Origin: Chitiniphilus purpureus
Lineage (GTDB): Bacteria > Pseudomonadota > Gammaproteobacteria > Burkholderiales > Chitinibacteraceae
Direction of reading: 5' to 3'
Assembly: GCF_025642115.1 (NCBI RefSeq)
Contig: NZ_CP106753.1
Coordinates: 558,001 to 622,000 of the forward strand
DNA: 64,000 nucleotides
Of the stretch, positions 9,321 through 17,840 are shown piece after piece (positions within the stretch are counted from its first letter, which is position 1; every line of letters begins with the position of its first letter). The position numbers were made by a program, and so were the translations under genes. A model generated the notes under the pieces. That model worked only from the letters and a program-made list of their open reading frames with translations, was not told the DNA's origin and ran no database searches.

Positions 9321-10367
9321 TCAGACGGCGACCAGATGGTTGTCCCATTTGACCCCGGCCTGCATCGCCAGCGGGGTCAGCCGGCGCTGCACCGGGTCCA
9401 GTTCCGCGATCAGCCCGAGTTCGTTGGAGACATAGACACGTCCGCCGTCCACTGCCACCCCGGCCGGACGCTGCAACCCCACCTCCCCGGCAAAGGTGCC
9501 GTCGCTGTGCCATAGCAGGATCGTGTCGCCCTGCAGCGCGGTGGCGATAAAGAGATCACCCACCGCCGCCAGGCTCGCGGCATAGCCGCCCCAGCCGGGC
9601 AGGTGCTCGGCCAGCGTCAGCCGGCCTTGGCGCAGCAGCGCCAGCAACGGTGCGTCGCGCACGTCACGCCCGTCCGGCGATTCGGCCTGGATGGCGATGC
9701 CGAGCGTGCCGTCAGCCGTGCGTGCCAGGTGGCGCAGGCTCAGCGTGTGCTCGGGCAGCGTATGCAGTGCCTGCAGCGCGCCGGTGGCGGCGTTGAGCAG
9801 TGCCACCGACGGTGCCATGGTCGCCAGGTTGAGCTTGTCGCGCCCCGATTGCGGCAGCGTGAGAATGCCGCCGTTGGCGACGGCCAGTATCTGGCCGGGC
9901 ACCAGCCAGTAGAGCTCGTGCGGGCCGATGCCGTGGCTGTCGAATTCGCCGCGCCGGGTCAGCGTGGCGGTGTCGTACAGCCCGATCACACCAGTGCCGC
10001 GCGCGATATCGTTCTCGCTGGTGTACAGGGTGGCGCCGTCCGGGCTGAGCAGCGCGTGGCCGTAGAAGTGCCGCCCCGGCGCGGGCGCGATGCACCGGAT
10101 CTCGCGGCCTTCACGCCAGTTCACCCGCGCCAGCCAGAAGCCGGCACGGCGCGCCACCAGGATCAATTCGTCGGTGCCCGGGATGGGCAGCATGCCGTGC
10201 CCGCGCGTGGGCAGGCGCAGCGCCTGCCCGCCGCCCACCGCGCTGAAGAAAGGGCCGGACGCGTCGGCTGCCGCCGCGAGCAGCGTACGCTGCGGCAGCC
10301 CCGCGCGCAGCGGCAGCGGCAACGCCAGCAGCGCCATGCCGGCCAGGAAGCGGCGACGCGACAGCAT
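9321..10367 (-). CDS. DUF1513 periplasmic protein with Tat signal, last gene of the imelysin operon
   Basis: A 348-residue protein whose N-terminus MLSRRRFLAGMALLALPLPL is a twin-arginine signal, so a folded product is probably exported. The body is a series of beta-propeller-like repeats (HALLSPDGATLYTSENDI, IGPHELYWLVPGQILAVANG, SLRHLARTADGTLGIAIQ), typical of the DUF1513 family, which is found with imelysin and diheme DUF1111 genes. The start at 10367 fits the Tat signal; an in-frame ATG at 10400 would add 11 residues before the arginine pair. It lies 52 bp after the upstream imelysin gene on the same strand. Role in iron handling is inferred from context only. Confidence 0.82.
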   Translation of the reverse strand: MLSRRRFLAGMALLALPLPLRAGLPQRTLLAAAADASGPFFSAVGGGQALRLPTRGHGMLPIPGTDELILVARRAGFWLARVNWREGREIRCIAPAPGRHFYGHALLSPDGATLYTSENDIARGTGVIGLYDTATLTRRGEFDSHGIGPHELYWLVPGQILAVANGGILTLPQSGRDKLNLATMAPSVALLNAATGALQALHTLPEHTLSLRHLARTADGTLGIAIQAESPDGRDVRDAPLLALLRQGRLTLAEHLPGWGGYAASLAAVGDLFIATALQGDTILLWHSDGTFAGEVGLQRPAGVAVDGGRVYVSNELGLIAELDPVQRRLTPLAMQAGVKWDNHLVAV

Positions 10368-10419
10368 GGTCAGCGCTGTATCCGGCGCAACGGTGTGCAT
10401 GTCCGATGGACAGCCATGT

Positions 10420-11424
10420 TCAATCCCCGTCGCTGTCGTTGAAGCCGAGCACCACCTCCAGCGCGCCCGCCAGCTCACCGGCGAGCGCCGCCTTGAGCGC
10501 CACCAGCGCGTTGCGCACCGCGTCACGCTGCGCGGTACCCTGGCGCACCGGCTGCTCGGGCAGTGCGGCCAGCGCGGTGCGCGCCGCGTCATAACGGGCC
10601 TTGATCAATGTATTGACCTTCGCATGGCCCTGGCTGGCGACGAAGGCCGACAGCCCATCGGTGCCATCGGCGCCGAAGTAGGCGGTGGCAAAGCCGTCAA
10701 GCTGCGCCGCGAGGGCGGGCTTGGTCAGGCCGGAGCGCCAATCGGGCCACGCATCCGGCTCGGCCTCCTCCACCCGTGGCAGCCGGCGGATCGCGCCTTC
10801 GATTCCCGACAGCATCAGGCCGATGGTCTCGGCAAGCAGGTTCCTGCGAAAGAAGTCGGCCTCGCCCTGCAACTGCGTCAGATAGAGCGTCCAGCCGGCA
10901 TCGAGCTGGCGGATGTCGAGCAGTGCACGCTCAGCCACGCCCTGCAGATAGGCGCAGCGGGCCGCTTGCCTGAGCCTGGCGAGCTGCGCCTTGGGCTGTG
11001 CGTCGCCATACAACAGGTATTCGGCGGCCGGCAGGCCGCGCACCGAAACATTGTGGGGGTCCACCGGCTCGCCGGCGGCGATGCGCTTTTCGATCTCCTG
11101 CGTCCGGGTGGGTCGGAAATCGAGCATGCGCCCACTGCGTTCGAGCACCATGGGTCCGCCGGTCGCGCCATCCATGGTGCGCCAGGCCAGCATCGCCTCG
11201 CGCCACGCATTGCGCGCCGCCTGCAGGCTGGCGTCGCCGGGCTTAGCGCACAACGCCTTGGCCGCAACCGCAAAACGCTCACCCGCTGCCGAGAGCGCCT
11301 GATGGCGCCCGACATACGCCGTATCGATCCAACGGGCGGCGAATGCCGCATCCGGCACCGGTGCCTCGGCATGCGCCAGTGCAGTGCCTGCAGCCAGCAT
11401 CAGGGTCAACAACCGTCTTGTCAT
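10420..11424 (-). CDS. Imelysin-family periplasmic protein (second copy)
   Basis: A 334-residue secreted protein with signal peptide MTRRLLTLMLAAGTALAHA and the all-helical imelysin fold. The family's GxHxxE-type motif appears as the degenerate GLPAAEYLLYG near residue 133. Imelysin proteins (M75 family, no proven peptidase activity) act in periplasmic iron uptake systems. The ATG at 11424 is preferred over 11442 because AAGGGA lies 7 nt before it. It sits between the diheme DUF1111 and DUF1513 genes and is clearly different in sequence from the first imelysin at 13107-14270, so the two probably have separate roles. Confidence 0.85.
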   Translation of the reverse strand: MTRRLLTLMLAAGTALAHAEAPVPDAAFAARWIDTAYVGRHQALSAAGERFAVAAKALCAKPGDASLQAARNAWREAMLAWRTMDGATGGPMVLERSGRMLDFRPTRTQEIEKRIAAGEPVDPHNVSVRGLPAAEYLLYGDAQPKAQLARLRQAARCAYLQGVAERALLDIRQLDAGWTLYLTQLQGEADFFRRNLLAETIGLMLSGIEGAIRRLPRVEEAEPDAWPDWRSGLTKPALAAQLDGFATAYFGADGTDGLSAFVASQGHAKVNTLIKARYDAARTALAALPEQPVRQGTAQRDAVRNALVALKAALAGELAGALEVVLGFNDSDGD

Positions 11425-11607
11425 CACATGGTCCCTTGTCATTTATGGCCAACCAGCCGATCCCTGGCACTTCCAACGCAGCAGGCATGCAAGAACACGG
11501 GCGGCAGTGCAGCATTCACCGGTATCGGCCGCCGCGGCCCGGGCGCGTCCCGTCCCCGCTGTGGATCTCTGTGCACGCTCCGTTCCAGGCGCCGGGGTTG
11601 CCCATCC

Positions 11608-13020
11608 TCAAAGCGATTCCAGGAAGCGCACCAGGTTGGCGCGGTCCTGCCGGTTGAGCTTGAGCACGTACTGCTTGCTCGCCTCGGCTTCGCCGCCATG
11701 CCACAGCACCGCTTCCATCAGGTTGCGTGCGCGACCGTCGTGCAGGTAGTGGCTGTGGCCATTCACCGTCGGCACCAGGCCAAGGCCCCACAGCGGCGGC
11801 GTCTTCCATTGCCGGCCGTTGGCCTTGAAGTCGGGCCGGCCGTCCGCCAGGCCCTCGCCCATGTCGTGCAGCAGCAGGTCGGTATACGGCCAGATCTTCT
11901 GGTTGGACAGCGCCGGCAGCGTCGGATGGCGGCCGGTGGTATAGCTGGGCACATGGCAGCTGATGCAATTGGCGTCGGCGAACACCTGCTTGCCGCGCAG
12001 CACCGCGGGGTCCTTCGGGTTGCGGCGGCTGGGCACGGCGATCGCCTGGCTGTAGAGGACGACCTGATCCATCTTGCGATCGTCGATCTCGGGGGCACCG
12101 CCGGTGGGCGCCGCGTTGCAGTCAGCCTGCGCGGCGGTGCACTCCTCATTCGGGAAATGGCGCGAGGTGATGCCGATGTCGCCGGCAAAGGCGCCGGCCG
12201 ACTGGTGCGCCACGCTGCCGACATTGCCCTTCCAGCCATAGCGGCCGAGCACGGTCTTGCCGGCGTAGGCATCCCATACCCAGTTGGGTTCACCCTGGAT
12301 ACCCTTGTTCTCGGCTGCCTGGCGCGCGGCATTGGCCAGTACGTCCTCCACCTTGATCGCTTCGAGCAGCCCCAGGCCGATCATCTGCGGGGCGATGCGC
12401 GGCGAGAGCTGGGTCCTGGGGTGCAAGGGACCGTAGCCCAGGTCGGTCAGCCGGTATTCGGGCTGGCGCAGGCGGTAGGGCGTACCGTCGGCGAAGCGGC
12501 CCTTGATCTCGCGGTAGCGGATGGCCACACGGCCCTCGGGCTTGATGCCGGGAATGGCATCGTTGTTGAACTGGCCGCCATAGGTGGGCTCGGGCTGCGG
12601 GCCGCCGTGCGCGTCGGTGCCGGGAATGGACAGCCTGATCAGCAGGGCCATCGGTTGTTCGGCCTGCAGGTTGTTGTTGAGCGCCGGGGGGGCGCCGCGC
12701 CCGTCCAGCGTGTGGCAGGCGCCGCAGGAACGGGCGATGAAGTGCGGCCCCAGGCCGTCGCGCGCGGCGGTGGACGACGGCGCTTCGACCCAGGCTTTCT
12801 TGAAAAACGAATTGCCGATCACGAAATCGGTCTTCTGCGCGTCGCTCAACGCCGGCGCCGGCAGCGAGAACGCATTCTTGCCATGGTCGTCGATGGTGGC
12901 GGCGATGCCGCCGGGCAGGTCTTCGCCGGCTTCGAAACGCGAGAGCGCGGCGCCGGTGGCGGCAAGCACGCCGCCGGTCAGCAGCAGGGCCGCAGCCCAC
13001 AATCGGTAATGCAACGACAT
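11608..13020 (-). CDS. Diheme c-type cytochrome of the DUF1111 (di-heme oxidoreductase) family
   Basis: A 470-residue exported protein with two haem c attachment sites: CGACH near residue 99 and CISCH near residue 352. The N-terminal hydrophobic signal is WAAALLLTGGVLAATGAALS. The family motifs FNNDAIPGIKPEGRV, LHPRTQLSPRIAPQMIGLGLLEAI and YTDLLLHDMGEGLADG are present. DUF1111 proteins are distantly related to MauG/CcpA peroxidases and often lie beside imelysin genes, suggesting oxidation of iron or a ligand in the periplasm. The frame is open far upstream (to 13401), but that stretch is antisense to the imelysin gene; MSLHYRLW at 13020 is the sensible start. Confidence 0.88.
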   Translation of the reverse strand: MSLHYRLWAAALLLTGGVLAATGAALSRFEAGEDLPGGIAATIDDHGKNAFSLPAPALSDAQKTDFVIGNSFFKKAWVEAPSSTAARDGLGPHFIARSCGACHTLDGRGAPPALNNNLQAEQPMALLIRLSIPGTDAHGGPQPEPTYGGQFNNDAIPGIKPEGRVAIRYREIKGRFADGTPYRLRQPEYRLTDLGYGPLHPRTQLSPRIAPQMIGLGLLEAIKVEDVLANAARQAAENKGIQGEPNWVWDAYAGKTVLGRYGWKGNVGSVAHQSAGAFAGDIGITSRHFPNEECTAAQADCNAAPTGGAPEIDDRKMDQVVLYSQAIAVPSRRNPKDPAVLRGKQVFADANCISCHVPSYTTGRHPTLPALSNQKIWPYTDLLLHDMGEGLADGRPDFKANGRQWKTPPLWGLGLVPTVNGHSHYLHDGRARNLMEAVLWHGGEAEASKQYVLKLNRQDRANLVRFLESL

Positions 13021-13106
13021 ATGCGGCTCTTCAAATGACGGCGGCCCGCACGCGGGGCCGCCCGGCAAAACTCGGTTCCCGGACCCCGCCCGCGCGGGGC
13101 CGCGAC

Positions 13107-14270
13107 TCAGACCGCGGTATTGAGCCGCTTGATGCCAAGCGCCTTGGCGGCTTCCACGATCCCGGTGGCCTGTTTCTTCAGCGCATCGATCACCGCCTGC
13201 ACGCGCTGGCGACCCGGCGCCTTGGCGTCGCCGATGATCTCGCGGTCGAACGGCGCGTGGATCGCCTCGGCAAGCTTGACGCTGTTGGCGATGCTGGCAC
13301 TCGTCTCTTCGGCGAGCCTGGCGTTCTGCTGCGCCACCAGTGCCTTGATGCTGGCGCCCTCGATCACCTTGCCGTCGCGCGTGGCGTAGCGGCCTTCCCA
13401 CACGTTCTGGATACCCAGCGCGTTGGTGACGATGTCACGATGGGTGTTGTCGGCAAAACACGAATGTTCGTCTTCCTGCGCCTGGGTGTCCATTGCCACT
13501 TCCATGCGCTCGCCGGCCAGCTCGCCGCGGCTGAGCGTGCCGATCCCGGTCAACAGATGGGTCAGGCTCTGGTTGCCGCCGGCGACGAACCTGGCGCGGT
13601 AGTTCCTGGCGCCCGGCGCCCATTGCCTGGCGACGGATTCGAGGTCGGCCACCAGCATGTCGGTGACGATCTGCAGATACTGGCTACGGCGGGCGGCGTT
13701 GGGGGCTTTGCCGTCCACGTAGTCGGTGAACTTGCGCTCGCCGGCACCGTTGTCGTTCAGGTCCTGGCCCCACAGCAGGAACTCGATGGCATGCCAGCCG
13801 GTGGCGACGTTCTCCTCGCCGCCGCGCTCGTTCAGCGCGCGCAGGTTCTTGGCAGTCAGCGCGGCCTTGGGGTTGTTGATGATGCCGGCCTTGGGCTTGC
13901 CTGCCACGTAGTCGATATAGGCTTCGTCCAGCGGCCAGGCGTTGAGCAGCCCCTCCGGACCGTCCTCGCTGTCGATCGGGCCGCCGTAGAAGCGGAACGC
14001 CTCGGTCTGGCCATACCATTCGCGCGCGGCCAGCCATTCCTTGCGTGCCTTGGCCAGGCCCGCCTCGGACGGGGCGGCCAGGAATGCCTTCACCGCCGCC
14101 TGCAGCGCCTTGGCGCCGGCCACGCTGTCCTGGTAGCTGGCATGCACCAGCGTGGCGTACTGGTCGAGCACCGCCCGCTGGGTGACTTCGGCCGCCTGGG
14201 CCGGTGCAAGGACGAATGCCGCAGCGGCGGCCAGGGTCGCGACGGGGCGCAGGAACGGGGAGAACGGCAT
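13107..14270 (-). CDS. Imelysin-family periplasmic iron-uptake protein (first gene of the operon)
   Basis: A 387-residue secreted protein: signal peptide about MPFSPFLRPVATLAAAAAFV, then the imelysin domain with the classic GxHxxE motif as GWHAIEFLLWGQD near residue 168 and a second helical repeat (VTNALGIQNVWEGRYATRDG). Such proteins (IrpA/EfeO-related) support iron acquisition. AGGAG lies 9 nt before the ATG at 14270. It is the promoter-proximal gene of a four-gene set (imelysin, diheme DUF1111, imelysin, DUF1513), and a candidate promoter with an overlapping Fur-like palindrome lies about 45 bp upstream. Confidence 0.9.
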   Translation of the reverse strand: MPFSPFLRPVATLAAAAAFVLAPAQAAEVTQRAVLDQYATLVHASYQDSVAGAKALQAAVKAFLAAPSEAGLAKARKEWLAAREWYGQTEAFRFYGGPIDSEDGPEGLLNAWPLDEAYIDYVAGKPKAGIINNPKAALTAKNLRALNERGGEENVATGWHAIEFLLWGQDLNDNGAGERKFTDYVDGKAPNAARRSQYLQIVTDMLVADLESVARQWAPGARNYRARFVAGGNQSLTHLLTGIGTLSRGELAGERMEVAMDTQAQEDEHSCFADNTHRDIVTNALGIQNVWEGRYATRDGKVIEGASIKALVAQQNARLAEETSASIANSVKLAEAIHAPFDREIIGDAKAPGRQRVQAVIDALKKQATGIVEAAKALGIKRLNTAV

Positions 14271-14311
14271 CGGCGACAGCTCCTCATGCAATGGGCGTGG
14301 AAACAACGCGC

Positions 14312-14340
14312 ACCTTAAATGATAAGAGTTCTTATTTCAA
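14312..14340 (-). promoter_or_regulatory. Candidate Fur-controlled promoter of the imelysin operon
   Basis: Read on the minus strand: TTGAAA (14340-14335), a 17-nt spacer, then TAAGGT (14317-14312), a plausible sigma-70 promoter. The spacer holds the A+T-rich palindrome ATAAGA-N2-TCTTAT (14322-14335). The 19-bp window around it matches the classical Fur consensus at only about 10 of 19 positions, so Fur control is an inference, supported mainly by the iron-uptake genes downstream. Confidence 0.55.
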
Positions 14341-14462
14341 TAAGGAGCAGGACCGGGCGTCGAGCGGGTTGCAGGTTCTGGAAGCAAGGCTCCAGGCACG
14401 CCTGGCGCGCTGGGCCGGGGAACCTTGCGGTGGCTGTGGCGCAGGCTGTGGTCCACACCATG

Positions 14463-14491
14463 AAAAAGACCCGGAACGGGATCGTTCCGGG
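14463..14491 (-). terminator. Rho-independent terminator after the beta-helix lipoprotein gene
   Basis: On the minus strand CCCGGAACG - ATCC - CGTTCCGGG is a perfect 9-bp stem followed by TCTTTTT. It lies 37 bp after the stop codon of the gene ending at 14528. Confidence 0.92.
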
Positions 14492-14527
14492 CCATGAGGG
14501 CGTCGAGCCGTAAACCGGGGGGCGGCG

Positions 14528-16471
14528 CTAGTACTGATGGCCCCGCTGGCCGCGCAGCGGATGCCCGGCTGGCAGGCCGGTCAACGGCCCGGTGCCGGTC
14601 AATGCGGTCGGTGCGGCGCGCTCGCTGCCGGAGACCGCCGTATCCAGGCCGTGCGTGCCTTGCCAGACTGCCCAGGTCTTGTCGCGGGCACTGCATTCGC
14701 TGTCCTTGAATGCCAACGCATTGGTACTTTCGAGGAAGTTGGCCGAGGCGGCGAGCTGGGTGTTGAAGTTGGGCGGCTCACCCTGGCACGACAGCCCGCT
14801 GTACGGCGCCCGCGCCCCTGAGCTGATGATGTTGTGGCTCAGCCGTGTCCCGTAGCTACCGGGGTTGAACGGCCCCCAGTTCATGTAGATGCTCTGGTTC
14901 ACCACGGTGTTGTAGTGCACGTCGTGCTCCCGCATCGTGCAGTTGTCCTTGGGTGCGCACTGCAGCCCCAGGTAGATGCCGGCGTTGAGCAGCAGGTTGT
15001 GGTGGATCCGCACGTCCAGCGAATTGCCCTGGGCCGAGATCTGGATACCCAACGGCGCGGTCTTCACCGCCGGGAATTCGATGAAGTTCTCGCGATAGAC
15101 GTTGTGCTGCGAATTGTCCTTGTCGTGCAGACCGCCGCCGGCACCGTCCTGCAGCGCACCGGTGCCAAGGCGCACCTGGTTGTTCTCCATCAGCGAATTG
15201 CCGGCATCGAACAGGATCATTGCGTAGGCGCCGGCGATATCCCGGGTGTAGGGCCCGAAATCGTTGTCCTGGATCAGGAGCTTGTGCCGCGGTGTGGTCA
15301 GGTCGTGACCCGTGCTGAAGATGAAGGCCGGGTTGTTGTTCTGGTTGGTGCCGCTGCCGATGCCGTCGGTGAAGCGCACGTTGCGGACCACAAGGCCGGT
15401 GGGGCTGGTTTCACTCTTGATGCCGTGCAGCTTGACATGGTTGATGTCCACGCCTTCGATCCGCGCCGCCGGGGCGGTGACCGAATACACGTTCAGGATC
15501 TGGTAGTTCAGATCCAGCGAGACCACTTCGTCCGGGTAGGCCAGCAACTGCTGCGCCTTGTTGTCGTACAGCGTGAAGCCGCCGGTGGCGTAGCTGCCCT
15601 TGCGCAACACCACCGCCTGGCCGGCGCTGGAATTGGCGATGGCGTAGGCCAGCGTCCGGTACGGCTCGGCCAGCGTGCCGCGGTTGGGCGCGTCGGTGCC
15701 GCCGGGGGCCACGAAGATGAACTGCGCCGCGCTGGCGACGATGGTGAAGCTGTGTTCCAGCGTGCTTTGCGGGCTGCCGCTGTCGCGGATGTCCAGCGTC
15801 AGCACATAGGTGCCGGCGCTCGCTGGCGTGAAGCGCACGGCGCCGGTCCGGAAGTCGAGCGAGACGCCGCCGGTGGATTGCGCCACGCCATCGAGCGTCA
15901 GCCCCTTGATGCGGTACTCGTACGGAAAGACACCGCCGACCAGCCCCGGTCGGCTTTCATACGGAATGCCCGGGTACGCGTATTCGCGCAGCCCGAAGCT
16001 CACGTTGAGCGGGCTGTCGGGGGCGGTATCGGGCTGCACCACGGTCGGGGTTGCGTTGTGGACGCAGCGCACGAAGATCGGGCTGCCGTCCGCCGGGATC
16101 TGGGCGGACGTGCCCTCGGCCACCTTGCAGGTCTGCCCGGTCGGCTGCGCGGTGATCTGCAGCGATGCGGCGGCGCCGCCTGCTGGCAAGGCCACGGTGT
16201 GCGCGCCGTTGAGCTGGACTTGGATGGGGGTGGCGCCATACGCCAGGGCCAGTTGCCTGCCGAGTCCCAGCCCCCTGACCCGCAGATCGAGCTGGGTGGG
16301 CGTAGTGCCCGATGGGGGTTGTTGGGTCGGCACGGCAGACGCGACTACCGTGCCAGGACCTTCGGCACTGCCACTGTCACTGCCGCCGCCACATGCGGCA
16401 AGCATCATTGCTGCGGCCAGCGCGCCGCAGCATCCCAGGGCGCGCAAATTCAGGTTTGCTTGAGACATCAT
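14528..16471 (-). CDS. Putative lipoprotein with right-handed parallel beta-helix domain
   Basis: A 647-residue predicted lipoprotein: signal sequence with lipobox MLAAC about residue 26, then a Gly/Ser-rich linker (GGGSDSGSAEGPG). An Ig-like region follows, with the SLDFRTGAVRFTPASAGTYV stretch of cadherin/He_PIG-type domains. The C-terminal half (from about FIFVAPGGTDAPNRGTLAEP) is a right-handed parallel beta-helix with NosD/pectate-lyase-like rungs and many Asn-rich turns. The product is probably displayed on the cell surface and may bind or cleave a polysaccharide; no lyase catalytic residues can be assigned. Two ATGs are adjacent (16471, 16468); GGAG lies 4 and 7 nt before them respectively, so 16468 is equally possible. 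A strong terminator follows the gene. Confidence 0.8.
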   Translation of the reverse strand: MMSQANLNLRALGCCGALAAAMMLAACGGGSDSGSAEGPGTVVASAVPTQQPPSGTTPTQLDLRVRGLGLGRQLALAYGATPIQVQLNGAHTVALPAGGAAASLQITAQPTGQTCKVAEGTSAQIPADGSPIFVRCVHNATPTVVQPDTAPDSPLNVSFGLREYAYPGIPYESRPGLVGGVFPYEYRIKGLTLDGVAQSTGGVSLDFRTGAVRFTPASAGTYVLTLDIRDSGSPQSTLEHSFTIVASAAQFIFVAPGGTDAPNRGTLAEPYRTLAYAIANSSAGQAVVLRKGSYATGGFTLYDNKAQQLLAYPDEVVSLDLNYQILNVYSVTAPAARIEGVDINHVKLHGIKSETSPTGLVVRNVRFTDGIGSGTNQNNNPAFIFSTGHDLTTPRHKLLIQDNDFGPYTRDIAGAYAMILFDAGNSLMENNQVRLGTGALQDGAGGGLHDKDNSQHNVYRENFIEFPAVKTAPLGIQISAQGNSLDVRIHHNLLLNAGIYLGLQCAPKDNCTMREHDVHYNTVVNQSIYMNWGPFNPGSYGTRLSHNIISSGARAPYSGLSCQGEPPNFNTQLAASANFLESTNALAFKDSECSARDKTWAVWQGTHGLDTAVSGSERAAPTALTGTGPLTGLPAGHPLRGQRGHQY

Positions 16472-17387
16472 TGTGCTCCATGTGCATCACGTTCCATCAA
16501 TGCCGGAAAACGGCGGAAATCATCGAACAGCGATTGCGGCATGCAGCATCAAATACGCAGTACAAGAAATCGGTTTTTCATTTGCTCATCCTTTTTTAAA
16601 TGTATGGATCCGCAGCTTGCCCGACGTGGTCTCCGCTACCACAGGCGCTGCTCCGCCGGTATATATGAATGGCTGGTTTTCCGCTTGCGTTGCCATTGCC
16701 GGAATGCGGGCTTTCTGCCAGGCAGATGGAATTGGCAGACGACTGGCATCCACTTCATTGTCGAATCAGGATATTCAAAAAACGGGCGGCTTTTGCTAAC
16801 TGACATATCCGAAAATCGGCAAAGGAAAATAAAGCAAATCAGGCAAAGGCAACGGCAGCGGATGCCCGATCGGCAATGCCACAGCCACCCTTTCAATGCC
16901 CGAGTGGCGGCCCTGGTGGGCCGGGCCGATCGCTGCGGCGACAGCAGCCAATCGCAGCAATGATCAGGCGCATTGCTGCTGATTGCTTTGATCGGCCGCA
17001 GCAGGCCCGCCGATCCATCTGGAGCAACGGATGGCACGGCAACATACGGCGTGCGATAGGCGAGACAATACGGCCTGGCCTGTGCAGCAATGGCATGACC
17101 TGGATGGCCTTGCAATAGGATGACCATCGCTGCGGGATGGGCTGGCTCCAATGCGCGAATCGGCGATTGCCGGCCAATGCGGCCGGCGTGTGCAAAGCGG
17201 GTGCCATTGGGCGCCACCGACCCGATCCGGCGCAGCGCCGCTGGCCAGCGTCGTGGAATATGCTGGACGGCGCTGCACCGGTTCCCATCGCCGGCATATA
17301 GCACAGGGGGGGACCCGCGGGTGCGGCGGTGCCGCACTGGCTTTGCCATCTGCCCGAAAGGCGGCAGTCCGTACGGCGCCGGCGGGG
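16472..17387. other. About 0.9 kb without a recognisable gene
   Basis: The first 400 bp are A+T-richer than the surroundings and presumably hold the promoter of the beta-helix lipoprotein. The rest has no reading frame with a recognisable product, ribosome site or convincing codon pattern. Short motifs such as GGCAATG, GCCGAT and GCAGCAATG recur around 16870-17220, without forming a clear repeat array. Open frames on both strands here (for example 16636-17409 minus) have no familiar motif. Confidence 0.5.
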
Positions 17388-17840
17388 CTATCGCGCGCGC
17401 CGTGGCCACAGCAGCGCTGGTGCGGCGATGCCCAGTGCCAGCGCCAGCAGGATCATGCTGGCCCGCACCACGCTAACTCCGGCGCTGATCAGGTACTGGC
17501 CGGCCACATCCGCCGAGTCGGCGCCGGCGATCCCGAGCAGGGCCTGCACCGCCTGGTACATGGGCGTGCCCGGCACCATCGGGATTGCCGCGCACACCGC
17601 ATAGACCGGCGAAGCCTGCCGGTTGCGTCGACCCCACCATTCGGCGACGAAGCCGATCAGCAACGCGGCGACCAGCGTGCCGAGCACGATGTCGCAGCCG
17701 GCCAGCTGCATCGCGCGGCGCAGCGCGTGGCCGGCCACCGCCAGCAGGCAGGCCCAGCCCAGGGTGCGTGGCGGCACGTTGAACAGCACGGCAAAACCCA
17801 ATGCCGCCGGCGCGGCCCACAGTTCCAGCCACCAGTTCAT
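17388..17840 (-). CDS. Threonine/serine exporter family protein, small (DUF3815/ThrE_2) subunit
   Basis: A 150-residue membrane protein with about four or five hydrophobic segments (LELWAAPAALGFAVLFNVPP, IVLGTLVAALLIGFVAEW, GQYLISAGVSVVRASMILLA) and the family stretch PVYAVCAAIPMVPGTPMYQA. It corresponds to the C-terminal half of the one-piece exporter ThrE of Corynebacterium; many proteobacteria encode the halves separately. The start ATG overlaps the stop of the larger subunit by 4 nt (ATGA), so the two are translationally coupled. Probable role: efflux of threonine/serine or related small molecules. Confidence 0.82.
   Translation of the reverse strand: MNWWLELWAAPAALGFAVLFNVPPRTLGWACLLAVAGHALRRAMQLAGCDIVLGTLVAALLIGFVAEWWGRRNRQASPVYAVCAAIPMVPGTPMYQAVQALLGIAGADSADVAGQYLISAGVSVVRASMILLALALGIAAPALLWPRRAR

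Noticed and set aside
9603..13038. Long plus-strand frames opposite the imelysin operon
   Set aside because: They mirror the minus-strand genes codon for codon in a GC-rich region and contain no known domain.
13021..13401. N-terminal extension of the diheme cytochrome frame to 13401
   Set aside because: It lies antisense within the imelysin gene end and in the gap, has no signal peptide or family text; MSLHYRLW at 13020 starts a normal exported protein.
16636..17409. 257-codon open frame on the minus strand
   Set aside because: No recognisable domain, no ribosome site, odd residue composition and overlap into the next gene; probably a GC-driven open frame.
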